Made by a program: the position numbers and the translations under genes. The notes below the pieces were generated by a model. The model saw only the letters and a list, made by a program, of their open reading frames with translations, did no database searches and was not told the origin of the DNA. Positions 38,090-47,134 of a DNA stretch of 64,000 nt are shown one piece after another (within the stretch, counting starts at the first letter, position 1; each line of letters opens with the position of its first letter). Source of the DNA: Enterovibrio norvegicus FF-33 (lineage in GTDB: Bacteria > Pseudomonadota > Gammaproteobacteria > Enterobacterales > Vibrionaceae); assembly GCF_000286835.2 (NCBI RefSeq), contig NZ_AJYD02000038.1, forward strand, positions 124,001 to 188,000, read 5' to 3'.

Positions 38090-38164
38090 TTTGCCTACCT
38101 CTGCCGTTAGGTGAATCATGCTCACCGGCGTTTACATACCTTGTTTATCCTTTCTCACCCACTA

Positions 38165-38180
38165 GCTGAATCGTTTCAGC
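38165..38180. promoter_or_regulatory. Cra operator 1 (fruB-proximal)
   Basis: GCTGAATCGTTTCAGC, a nearly perfect match to the Cra/FruR palindrome GCTGAAACGTTTCAGC. It is 76 bases upstream of the fruB ATG. A minus-strand TTGACC at 38191-38186 would put the operator between -35 and -10 of the fru promoter, but the -10 is weak. Confidence 0.9.
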
Positions 38181-38221
38181 AAGCAGGTCAAAAAAAGGGC
38201 TCCGCGCACATTTTTAAACAT

Positions 38222-38237
38222 GCTGAAACCTTTCTGC
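38222..38237. promoter_or_regulatory. Cra operator 2 (middle, imperfect)
   Basis: GCTGAAACCTTTCTGC, left half perfect, right half with one change from TTTCAGC. Confidence 0.75.
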
Positions 38238-38239
38238 TA

Positions 38240-38267
38240 TTGATGCTGAATCCTTTCAGCTTATAAT
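38240..38267 (+). promoter_or_regulatory. Sigma-70 promoter of cra
   Basis: TTGATG, 16-base spacer, consensus TATAAT. The whole spacer is filled by Cra operator 3, so Cra should block its own promoter. Confidence 0.75.
38245..38260. promoter_or_regulatory. Cra operator 3 (inside the cra promoter)
   Basis: GCTGAATCCTTTCAGC, full-length Cra palindrome with one central mismatch, lying exactly between the -35 and -10 of the cra promoter. Confidence 0.88.
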
Positions 38268-38334
38268 GCAAAGAATGATTTTGATCCAATTTGCGTTTTT
38301 TGATCACGCGCACAGAGTACGGAAATGAAAAACA

Positions 38335-39315
38335 ATGAAGCTAAATGAAATTGCAAAGTTGGCAGGCGTTTCTCGTACCACGGCAAGCTATGTGATCAAT
38401 GGAAAATCGGCCAAGTACCGCATTAGCGAACGCACACAGCAAAAGGTCATGGCGGTTGTGAATGAACATAACTATCGCCCAGACCATGCAGCCAGTGCAT
38501 TGCGCGCAGGAACCAGCCGCTCTTTTGGCCTTGTGATCCCCGATTTAGAGAACACCAGCTACGCTAAAATTGCCAAACTTCTAGAGCGAGACGCTAGGCT
38601 GGCAGGCTATCAACTTATCATTAGTTGCTCTGACGACAACCCTTCAACAGAAATGCAGGTAGCCAACACGCTGCTCAGTCGAAAGATTGATGCCTTGATT
38701 GTTGCCTCCTCATTGCCTGCGGACAATGACTTCTACCCTGCCATTCAATCTTCAGGCACACCTGTCATCGCCATTGACCGAGCATTGGATGATGAATATT
38801 TCGCCTGTGTCATTAGCGAAGATCTCGAAGGGGCATTCGCCCTGACGGAAAAATTGATGGAAGAGAACGTTAAATCGATAGGCTTGATTGGTGCAGTCCC
38901 AGAGTTGGGCGTATCGAAAGAGCGCGAACAGGGCTTTCTCTCCGCGGCAAGTCAAGCCGGTGTCGCCACACAAGTGATTCACGGAGACCATTTCAGCCAA
39001 GAAGAAGGTAAGCGGTTGATGCTGTGCTGGTACGAGAATAACCTGCTACCCGATGCCGTGGTTACTACCTCTTATGCGCTATTTGAAGGTGTACTTGATG
39101 CTATTCTCGTTCATCCCGACATTGCTAATCACACGAAATTCGCCACTTTTGGTGACAACCGCATGCTCGATTTCATCCCGATGAAAGTGCAATCTTTGCC
39201 ACAGCAGTTTGAATTGATCAGTGAACACGCATTAGAACTCACCCTCAATGCCATTGCAGGCCGCTACCAACAAGGTGTGGAAGTAGTGCCAAGAAAGCCG
39301 AAGTGGCGCATATAA
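38335..39315 (+). CDS. cra: Catabolite repressor/activator Cra (FruR)
   Basis: LacI-family regulator responding to fructose-1-phosphate; controls fruBKA and central carbon genes. The 326 residues begin with the helix-turn-helix and hinge KLNEIAKLAGVSRTTASYVINGKSAKYRIS, which is the FruR-type start. The ligand domain follows (FGLVIPDLENTSYAKIAKLLERDAR, IDRALDD, FGDNRMLDFIP). It is divergent from fruBKA with three Cra operators in the 245-base gap. In V. cholerae the homolog is reported to aid fru transcription when fructose-1-phosphate is present, unlike simple repression in E. coli. A seven-codon open frame (ATG at 38325) ends across the cra start. Confidence 0.95.
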   Translation: MKLNEIAKLAGVSRTTASYVINGKSAKYRISERTQQKVMAVVNEHNYRPDHAASALRAGTSRSFGLVIPDLENTSYAKIAKLLERDARLAGYQLIISCSDDNPSTEMQVANTLLSRKIDALIVASSLPADNDFYPAIQSSGTPVIAIDRALDDEYFACVISEDLEGAFALTEKLMEENVKSIGLIGAVPELGVSKEREQGFLSAASQAGVATQVIHGDHFSQEEGKRLMLCWYENNLLPDAVVTTSYALFEGVLDAILVHPDIANHTKFATFGDNRMLDFIPMKVQSLPQQFELISEHALELTLNAIAGRYQQGVEVVPRKPKWRI

Positions 39316-39363
39316 CCCAAAAGGCAAAGAAATAGCGGCGGAAGAGGCTTAAGATCACATTTA

Positions 39364-39394
39364 TTGAAAAAGACAAAACACTTACTGGTATACT
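39364..39394 (+). promoter_or_regulatory. Promoter of yibL
   Basis: TTGAAA, 19-base spacer, TGG-TATACT: the TGn in front makes an extended -10, which can offset the long spacer. About 90 bases upstream of the yibL start. Confidence 0.55.
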
Positions 39395-39483
39395 CTCCGC
39401 ATTAAACAAAAGACAGATCAACGTCCTAAAACAGACCTTTCATTAAAGGCATCTGAAAAGGCATGTTCAAAAAAGGCAGAGCC

Positions 39484-39840
39484 ATGAATTTAAAAACCAC
39501 AATACAAGAAGACAATAAGCAGCTTGATTTTTGTCGCCGTCACCTAGAAGTGGCCAACTTGACAAAAAACCACGAAGAAATTGCGAAGCTGACTAATGAA
39601 ATCAACACATTAACGCTTAAAATTTCCGAAGCTAAGTCCCAGCAACAAACTCATCTAAGTGCAAAAGCACAAAAAATCGTTGCTTTGAACTTCAATCGTG
39701 TTTTATCAAAAACCGAACAAGCCGACATGGGTAAATTGAAGAAATCTGTTCGCGGCCTAATGGTTGTGCATCCAATGACTGCATTGGGTAAAGAAATCGG
39801 TGTCACAGAAGTAACAGGCTACGCACAAAAGCCATTCTAA
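39484..39840 (+). CDS. yibL: YibL-type ribosome-associated protein
   Basis: Small basic protein of the YibL family, found with ribosomes; exact role unknown. The 118 residues contain a coiled-coil-like N-terminal half and the highly conserved C-terminal block LSKTEQADMGKLKKSVRGLMVVHPMTALGKE, nearly identical to E. coli YibL. An upstream in-frame ATG at 39463 would add seven residues (MFKKGRA); the ATG at 39484 fits the family better. Last gene before the accessory region. Confidence 0.9.
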   Translation: MNLKTTIQEDNKQLDFCRRHLEVANLTKNHEEIAKLTNEINTLTLKISEAKSQQQTHLSAKAQKIVALNFNRVLSKTEQADMGKLKKSVRGLMVVHPMTALGKEIGVTEVTGYAQKPF

Positions 39841-39856
39841 TCGACCCATTATTTGC

Positions 39857-39891
39857 AGTGAGAACCCATCGTGCGACGCTGGGTTCTCACT
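39857..39891 (+). terminator. Terminator-like hairpin after yibL
   Basis: Perfect 12-bp stem AGTGAGAACCCA / TGGGTTCTCACT with an 11-base loop. Only a weak T-rich tail (CTCTT). Confidence 0.7.
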
Positions 39892-39980
39892 CTCTTGGCT
39901 CGTTGAAACCAATAATCCAACTCAAACAACGCGATCTTTTAGCATCACTGTCTTCGCTACACCCTCGAAAATTGTAGTGG

Positions 39981-41154
<1,174 letters not shown>

Positions 41155-41228
41155 GGAACACCTCTTTCTTTAGTGGTCATTTTATCACCTTAAATGGTGT
41201 CCGGGATCATTAGACCACTACAGTTCCA

Positions 41229-41993
41229 TTAAATTAACTGTGGATCAGCCAATAAATATCCTTGTAGGTAGTCACAATGTAACGTCATAACCTCTAACAT
41301 AGACTCTTGAAATTCAATACGCTCAACGATCACTTCTTTACCAAAACTTTCTCTTATTTCAGATACAGTGTTTTTATTTTGTAACGCCATATCAAGCTCA
41401 ATCTTTATAAAACGAAAACACTCATTCGCCAAAAGCGAGAAGTCCAAGTACTGCCCCATCAGATCGAAATCGTCAAGCGCAAACTCAACACCAAGATCAA
41501 AAAGCCTATATACACTTCTAAGATCGAGTCGTTCAATATTTCTTTCCGTAATTTCAATAACCAAATTCGCGCCAGCGAAAAAAAGCGCTTGGTAAAGTTC
41601 ATAAACTTCCACGGTTAGAAACGATAACACCTCAGGTTCCATATTGATAAATATCAGTTCACCTTCATCGAGGTTAATGTTTTTCTTCCTAACCTGTAAT
41701 GTCAAGAATTTGATTTGCTCCTCAGCAAGGTTTCTTCTGTACTCTCGCGATAAACCATCATAAAAAGCGTCCACATCATCAATATTATGTGGTCTAAAAA
41801 GTAACTCTCTCGCTTTCTTTTCGAATTGGCCGAATCGCCTAACTATAGGCTGACTAAAAACACGAAACCTTACAACCGAACTTTCAATATCATTGATCTC
41901 CCAGGTCTGAATAGTTTTATTAACGTTAAAAAAATGAAAGTCATCCAGCTTGTAATTACGGACTAAATTCGCGGCTTTTTTAGTAGAAAACAT
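41229..41993 (-). CDS. Divergent EAL-domain protein (c-di-GMP phosphodiesterase-like)
   Basis: 254 residues; an EAL domain with no GGDEF, PAS or membrane part. Relics of the motifs in order: ELLFR for EALLR (metal Glu kept), INMEP for the N strand, IEITERN (Glu kept), ALDDFDLMG for DDFGTG (Asp pair kept, loop-6 glycine pattern changed), IKIE for KID/KxD, VERIE for AEGVE, and LQGYLLADP for QGYxxxxP. So several metal ligands remain, but the dimerisation loop is unusual; weak enzyme or pure c-di-GMP or protein binding are both possible. The IS element ends just after its stop codon, which is supplied by the gene's own sequence. AT-rich flank upstream (41994-42245) holds only promoters for this gene and the divergent lipoprotein gene. 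Confidence 0.85.
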   Translation of the reverse strand: MFSTKKAANLVRNYKLDDFHFFNVNKTIQTWEINDIESSVVRFRVFSQPIVRRFGQFEKKARELLFRPHNIDDVDAFYDGLSREYRRNLAEEQIKFLTLQVRKKNINLDEGELIFINMEPEVLSFLTVEVYELYQALFFAGANLVIEITERNIERLDLRSVYRLFDLGVEFALDDFDLMGQYLDFSLLANECFRFIKIELDMALQNKNTVSEIRESFGKEVIVERIEFQESMLEVMTLHCDYLQGYLLADPQLI

Positions 41994-42245
41994 TGTAACA
42001 CCTCAACAGAATAATTCACCGAGGAATATAAAAACAAAAACAAAAAACCAGAAGTAATAAATTATAATAAGAAATAAAGCTAAAAAGTCAGCCTGAATTA
42101 ACAATATAAAACAAACCAAAGGAAACCTACAAGCCATTGTTTTATAACATTTATAATGTTTATTATCTTTTATTGGATGCAAAAAAAAACAATGCCACTA
42201 TCATCAGGACCTCTTTTAACCAATGTGGAAAGATGAGTACAAACC

Positions 42246-44987
42246 ATGAACAAAGTAGTAAATGATAAAAAAGAAAAAATCAGGTTAATAATATCTGCAC
42301 TATGTATAACATTTTTTATTTTATTAGTATCAGGCTGTAAGGGTGATAAGACATCTGTAGCACAACAAGCCGGAGATGTAGAAGCTATCGACGATGCTAA
42401 TGAAGAAGCGCCATTTCTTGAAGAACTAAGAATCGAATACAATACAAAAATAAAAGGTGATACAGAAACAGGATTAGTCTCAGGATTCTTAAATAGTTTT
42501 ACAGCAACTGGATATTTTACTGATGGCTCGACAGATGACCTCACTAATAGTCAATATATTAAATGGTCATCCAGTGATCAAAGCGTGGCATTCATTAGTT
42601 CTAATGGCATAGTTAAAGGGAATAATTCTGGTAGTACTGTCATTACAGCAACATATAAAGATCCAAGGCTAGATGGCTACAATCTCATCGATTCAACCTA
42701 TGACTTGGAAGTATTAGAAAAACAGGTACTTTCCATAGAGGTAAAGGATCAGAATGCGATAGCGGGTGTAAATAAGCCCTTTGACATGGATATCATTTTT
42801 AGCGATGGATCTCGCGTTCAAACATCGTCTAATCTCATTGATAAGGGTAATCTGAAAATTGCTAAAAACCAGTCCGCAGTAGGTGACGCACCAACAGTTT
42901 CTTTAGATGAAAATAATAACCTGGATCTGACTAATATCAACCAAGCGACGAATGTGCCTGTCCTTGTATATTATGGTGAGCAAATTCCAAGCGGTGAAAC
43001 ACCGAATGATAGTTTATGTGAGGAAAAGTGTGTCTCTTTTGCATTCACGTTAGAAGTGTCTGAAGCAACGCTTCAAAGCGTCAACTTAAGCGTGAATAAA
43101 CCAATTATTCCTGCGGGTATCGAGACATTAGTTACCGTTAAAGGGACCTACACCAACGGAACAACTGATGATATCGATATTGACCTAGAGCATATTAAGG
43201 CGGAGTATCAAGACGCCACAGATATCACAGATGTCATCATTAACAAAGACGGTAACGGTAACGTTTTATTTTCATCTAAAACACCTGGTCAGGTCAATTT
43301 AACTTATGACAATGGAGATGTCTCTCATACATTTTTAGTTGAAGTTACAGAGGCTGAGCTTCAAGCAATAACGTTAGATTGGGTTGAGCAAAGCGAGCAG
43401 ACCACTAGCTCTTATATCGTAGGTTTGAGCAAAAAAATCCAAGCCACTGGTAAATTTAGCGATGAGAGTTCCAGTATTGTCACCTCCCAAGTTTTTTGGA
43501 ATACATCTGATAATATTGAAGTCGTTAGAACAAATAGCAAAGATTTAGATCAGCGATTTATAAAATTCAAAGAGTACGGTCAGGCCTTTGTTAAAGTGGC
43601 TTGGAAGGAGATAGAGAGTGATGAGTTTACATTTGATATATCTTCTGCAGAAATAGAAGCATTAGTGATAGATATAGATAAAGTGAAACTTAGCCAAGGA
43701 AGCAGCACAAAATTTTCTGTCACTGCCACATACAATAATAAGCAAAAAGCAGATGTCACTAGTGTAGTTGGGTGGGATTATAAAAAACCAGGTTCGAATA
43801 AAATCATCAACATAGAGAACGGCTACATCTATGCATTAGAGAAAGGTGAAGTAGAGATCTCTGCATTTTTAAATAATTTTGAGTCCGAACCCAAAAAATT
43901 AGAAGTAGCAGAAAAAGAGCTCAAGAAGATCTTTTTCAAAAACTCTAATATCAGAATACCGTCGGGTATAACAACAAAAATTTCGGTTTCTGGCATCTAT
44001 ACAGATGATTCTGTCGGCGATGTGGAGGATGTGATCTTTGTTATCGAGAATAATGGTGACAATATTAATGTGACTGAACAAAATAACTCTTATTTAACAG
44101 CGACTGGTGAGGGCGATTTTACTCTGCAGGCAAAACTAAGATCAAATCAACATGTTGCAACAGAGCGTATGATCATCTCAGTCGAACAAGCATCAAATCT
44201 CTTACTTCTTGTAGATGAAACGCCAATGCTACGCGGAGAAAGGAGAAAAATAGAGATACTAGTAGGCTTCCTAAATAGTAACAGCATGCATCAAGAGCAT
44301 GTTTCCCAGAGACAAATACAAGTTACAGGATGCGCAGATGGTGGCTGTATTGTATTTGATGAAAGAGCTCAACAACTCATAGCAAAAAAAGCAGGCGATT
44401 TCAAAATAACATATTGCCATAAAGAAATGGATAGTCTTTGTTCATCTAAAACGATCAAGGTAAAAGAGACTTCATTACTTCCACAAATGACCGGAGCTGA
44501 AAGTCTTAATTATACAAATCATCAAGTATATGCAACTATAACCCAAAATACCTGGGTCGCCGACGGAATAAAAGAATTTCTCAATAGTCGCCAATACTAT
44601 TTATATTTACTGGTTTTAGATAAAGGTGATGATTTCGGTGAGACGTTCAATAACGATGAAAATGACAAGAAAGTAAGATCAGTGAAAATTATTGATCAAA
44701 GTTTATTAGCAAGTAATTCAGGATTAGAAAGTAATCCTAATCCAAGTTCATATATTAAATTCCCATGCAATGTAAGTGCGGAGCAAGTAGGTTGTAACAA
44801 CAATAATACATTAAGTTTCGGTAAAGAAACGAGAGGGGAATTTATTTTTATTTTCGAAGTAGAGCAAACTTATTATTCTAACGAAAATTCAACAACAACA
44901 GGTGGTGGAGAATTGAAAAAACGAATCTCCTATTTCACAGATCGATTTACCATAAGAGATCCATTACCTGGTGAATTTGCAAATTGA
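42246..44987 (+). CDS. Large Ig-repeat (Big_2-like) lipoprotein
   Basis: 913 residues. N-terminal charged stretch, hydrophobic core, and lipobox LVSGC with the lipidated Cys at residue 31; Lys at +2 predicts the outer membrane. The body is a chain of about six or seven bacterial Ig-like units of ~90-100 residues. Each shows 'L.SI.V....I..G....F...A.Y.DG...DVT....W.....' and ends in an '...LEVxExxL' linker (e.g. LEVLEKQVLSIEV, LEVSEATLQSVNL, VEVTEAELQAITL, LEVAEKELKKIFF). The last ~180 residues are a different, tyrosine- and asparagine-rich domain of unknown type with a Cys pair. Probably surface-exposed or periplasm-spanning adhesin-like. Strongly AT-rich, unlike the core genes, so likely acquired. 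A ToxR-like regulator follows. Confidence 0.88.
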   Translation: MNKVVNDKKEKIRLIISALCITFFILLVSGCKGDKTSVAQQAGDVEAIDDANEEAPFLEELRIEYNTKIKGDTETGLVSGFLNSFTATGYFTDGSTDDLTNSQYIKWSSSDQSVAFISSNGIVKGNNSGSTVITATYKDPRLDGYNLIDSTYDLEVLEKQVLSIEVKDQNAIAGVNKPFDMDIIFSDGSRVQTSSNLIDKGNLKIAKNQSAVGDAPTVSLDENNNLDLTNINQATNVPVLVYYGEQIPSGETPNDSLCEEKCVSFAFTLEVSEATLQSVNLSVNKPIIPAGIETLVTVKGTYTNGTTDDIDIDLEHIKAEYQDATDITDVIINKDGNGNVLFSSKTPGQVNLTYDNGDVSHTFLVEVTEAELQAITLDWVEQSEQTTSSYIVGLSKKIQATGKFSDESSSIVTSQVFWNTSDNIEVVRTNSKDLDQRFIKFKEYGQAFVKVAWKEIESDEFTFDISSAEIEALVIDIDKVKLSQGSSTKFSVTATYNNKQKADVTSVVGWDYKKPGSNKIINIENGYIYALEKGEVEISAFLNNFESEPKKLEVAEKELKKIFFKNSNIRIPSGITTKISVSGIYTDDSVGDVEDVIFVIENNGDNINVTEQNNSYLTATGEGDFTLQAKLRSNQHVATERMIISVEQASNLLLLVDETPMLRGERRKIEILVGFLNSNSMHQEHVSQRQIQVTGCADGGCIVFDERAQQLIAKKAGDFKITYCHKEMDSLCSSKTIKVKETSLLPQMTGAESLNYTNHQVYATITQNTWVADGIKEFLNSRQYYLYLLVLDKGDDFGETFNNDENDKKVRSVKIIDQSLLASNSGLESNPNPSSYIKFPCNVSAEQVGCNNNNTLSFGKETRGEFIFIFEVEQTYYSNENSTTTGGGELKKRISYFTDRFTIRDPLPGEFAN

Positions 44988-45084
44988 GCTCTATAAACTG
45001 ATGGTTCTGGGTCTGATTACTACCCGGACGACTAATGTAAATCCCGTTCCCATATTGTAATCTATAATAGGTAGGAGAGAGAGT

Positions 45085-45792
45085 GTGTCTTCATTGATTC
45101 GAGAAGAAAATATGCACAGCTACATTTTTGATAGGTTGAAAAAAACTATTTTTAACAATAGCACTGGAGAAGTGTCAAAGCTTAGTATATCTGAATCAAT
45201 GGTACTCTCTCATCTTATTGAAAATAAAGGCAATGAGGTCACAAAATCAGATCTTATTGCTGCTGGTTGGCCGATGCGAGTGGTAGGTCCAAACTCTTTG
45301 ACAATGGCAATAAAAGCCATTCGCCAAGCACTTTCAGACAAAGGCGAAATAATAGAAACGCTGCCCGGTAAAGGGTATATGCTTCACTCTGGCTTTATAG
45401 AAGATAGTTTAGATGAAAAAATAGGCGACATGCCTAATGTTAAAGACAGTGCGACAGCTGAACCCACCGTGTCTGAAAATAACGATCCCGTTGCACGTTT
45501 TTATGAAGGTGAAGAAGTCAAATCAATACCGCATAAAAAAGAAAATGTAATTCATAATAAGAAAACAAAATTAGTCTTGATTACGTTGTTATTCTTCATT
45601 TATGCATTGTCGTTTTTTGTTTCTTTTGTTTTTCAATCCCATCAAGCATCGCTTGAATGTATCACTTTTGACGGTAAAGTTGTTTGTTCCACGAGTGGTC
45701 ATATAGGGGATACTTCAGGGTTAGAAGATGGTGAATACCTATATGGACACTATAATGGCGAAGCTGAAGCATCATTTAAAAAAGTCGAATAG
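45085..45792 (+). CDS. ToxR-like membrane-bound transcription regulator
   Basis: 235 residues: an N-terminal OmpR/PhoB-type winged helix (SKLSISESMVLSHLIENKGNEVTKSDLIAAGWP...NSLTMAIKAIRQALSDKGEIIETLPGKGYML), a charged linker, one membrane helix (about 170-190), and a short ~45-residue periplasmic tail with two cysteines (LECITF, VVCST). This is the ToxR/TcpP/VtrA/CadC layout. GTG start at 45085 with AGGAGAG upstream. Its 3' end overlaps the next gene, which encodes a membrane protein, as in vtrA-vtrC. Sits 97 bases after the lipoprotein gene on the same strand; AT-rich. Confidence 0.88.
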   Translation: MSSLIREENMHSYIFDRLKKTIFNNSTGEVSKLSISESMVLSHLIENKGNEVTKSDLIAAGWPMRVVGPNSLTMAIKAIRQALSDKGEIIETLPGKGYMLHSGFIEDSLDEKIGDMPNVKDSATAEPTVSENNDPVARFYEGEEVKSIPHKKENVIHNKKTKLVLITLLFFIYALSFFVSFVFQSHQASLECITFDGKVVCSTSGHIGDTSGLEDGEYLYGHYNGEAEASFKKVE

Positions 45793-46264
45793 AGAATATT
45801 CTGTACTTGCAGCTCTCATCGTGTTGGGTCTACTTATGTTCCTCTGGAATATCAAGCCTTTCATAAATGGCACCGGATGCAAGTTCAAATTCAATAGTGA
45901 ATCGGAGAGCTTGAAGTCTCAAGGTGCATGTATAGATGGCATATTGACATCAGTAGTGCATCAGAAAAAATCAGGAAGAATATACACGAAAAAGTATATT
46001 TGGGGTTATTGGGGTAGCGATATATTTCTCTATTTAATTTCAGAAAAATGGCAGAAACCTATCGATATATCTAACAAAAAAGATATCGACTTACAGGATT
46101 TTCAATATGACCATGTCAATTTCTTGTCTGCAAAGATATTCAAGTCCTCAGAGGGGAAAATCTATTCAGTTTATGACTACCCCATTGATTTAATCCATGA
46201 GGATAATATTAACGGTAAGTTTGGATTCATTGATTACAAACCAAAATTCATCGGTGTTGAGTAG
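45728..46264 (+). CDS. Membrane partner of the ToxR-like regulator (ToxS/VtrC-like position)
   Basis: Up to 178 residues. Its start lies inside the regulator gene (overlap 65 bases from the ATG at 45728; in-frame ATGs at 45743 and 45755 are alternatives). One membrane helix (about 27-45) precedes a ~130-residue periplasmic domain with two cysteines (GTGCKFKF, GACIDG) and beta-rich segments. I see no clear sequence likeness to ToxS, TcpH or VtrC, but topology, overlap and position are those of such partners, which bind the regulator's periplasmic tail and sometimes bile salts. Role is inferred. Confidence 0.75.
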   Translation: MVNTYMDTIMAKLKHHLKKSNREYSVLAALIVLGLLMFLWNIKPFINGTGCKFKFNSESESLKSQGACIDGILTSVVHQKKSGRIYTKKYIWGYWGSDIFLYLISEKWQKPIDISNKKDIDLQDFQYDHVNFLSAKIFKSSEGKIYSVYDYPIDLIHEDNINGKFGFIDYKPKFIGVE

Positions 46265-46290
46265 AAATAAAAACAGGAAGAACTTTTAGA

Positions 46291-46485
46291 ATGAACAATG
46301 TCGCGCTTCCGGTGTGGTCAGCCAGTACCTTCTTCACTTATCGACCAAGTATTCGCCAACAAAGAAAGGCAGCCCGTCAGCGCCATATCACCGAGCAAAT
46401 CATTTCTAAAAATTCGCGAAGAGAGCGTTCTCGTTTGGAAGAAATAATGATGAACCACCTAAAAGACACAATCTTCCCACTCTAA
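46291..46485 (+). CDS. Small basic protein, unknown
   Basis: 64 residues, rich in Arg/Lys in the middle (RPSIRQQRKAARQRHITEQ), no membrane part. AGGAAG at good spacing before the ATG, 26 bases after the ToxR-partner gene, so it may be the last gene of that operon. Not recognised. Confidence 0.55.
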   Translation: MNNVALPVWSASTFFTYRPSIRQQRKAARQRHITEQIISKNSRRERSRLEEIMMNHLKDTIFPL

Positions 46486-46528
46486 TACACAGAAATTTGT
46501 GCAGAAATACGGTAATTTAGCGCTATCA

Positions 46529-46559
46529 TTATCCTTTAAATACAGAATATTAAGGATAA
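46529..46559. repeat. Inverted repeat TTATCCTT-N15-AAGGATAA
   Basis: Perfect 8-bp arms in the AT-rich gap after the small basic gene. Operator-like, no assigned regulator. Confidence 0.45.
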
Positions 46560-46573
46560 AACAATCTCAAATA

Positions 46574-46605
46574 ACAAAAAGGCGCCGACTACCGTCAACG
46601 CCTTT
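46574..46605 (-). terminator. Terminator for the two-gene unit at 46755-47134
   Basis: On the minus strand AAAGGCG-N14-CGCCTTT followed by TTG; A-rich on the other side, so it may act both ways. Confidence 0.6.
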
Positions 46606-46754
46606 AAAAATCAATAACAAAAGTAGCTAAATCACTTCGCTATATTGAAGAAAGCACCATCTTTACAGGTAAACGTATATCACTATGGCTAATTACAGAC
46701 TTAACTTAATAAATTCATATGGATAGGCTGCGTGAAACCGGCTTTCAGCAAACA

Positions 46755-46952
46755 TCAATTCGAAATTTGATTGTTGAGAAGACAAGAACTTACATCGAGT
46801 TTTGGAGGGGTTTTTCCGCTCAAAACGTCGATTTTCAGCTCAAAATCGTCATTTGTCATCTCAATTTTCTGTTTGGGCAAAGTGAGTCGGTAGACACGAT
46901 TTTCTACATAAAAAGCTTGAGGCATCCCAATCTGGAATGCCTCAAATGTCAC
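46755..46952 (-). CDS. Small orphan protein, second gene of a coupled pair
   Basis: 65 residues, not recognised (FQIGMPQAFYVENRVYRLTLPKQKIEMTNDDFEL). Starts with GTG in a 4-base GTGA overlap with the stop of the gene before it, a sign of real translational coupling. A plus-strand frame across both genes is rich in Ser and lacks a ribosome site, so the minus strand is preferred. Confidence 0.55.
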   Translation of the reverse strand: MTFEAFQIGMPQAFYVENRVYRLTLPKQKIEMTNDDFELKIDVLSGKTPPKLDVSSCLLNNQISN

Positions 46953-47134
46953 TTTGGATTATTGTCACCGAGTGCACTGACTAACTTCATGAGTGTACGG
47001 CGTATCCAAATTTTGGTTCCATCAGAGAGCTCCCCTTCGACGAGCATTAAATCCATTAAAGTATCAATCTCATCACAGAGAGCTTCTCGCTCTATAGCTT
47101 CCTTTTGTTTACCTTTGCCAACTGAGTTATCCAT
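46949..47134 (-). CDS. Small orphan protein, first gene of a coupled pair
   Basis: 61 residues, acidic and helical (EREALCDEIDTLMDLMLVEGELSDGTKIWIRRTLMKLVSALG). AAGGA stands about 13 bases upstream of the ATG. The look is that of small phage or plasmid proteins; I do not recognise it. Confidence 0.55.
   Translation of the reverse strand: MDNSVGKGKQKEAIEREALCDEIDTLMDLMLVEGELSDGTKIWIRRTLMKLVSALGDNNPK

Noticed and set aside
46574-46605. GC-rich hairpin as an integron attC site
   Set aside because: Lacks the paired core sites (GTTRRRY and RYYYAAC) and fits a simple terminator better.
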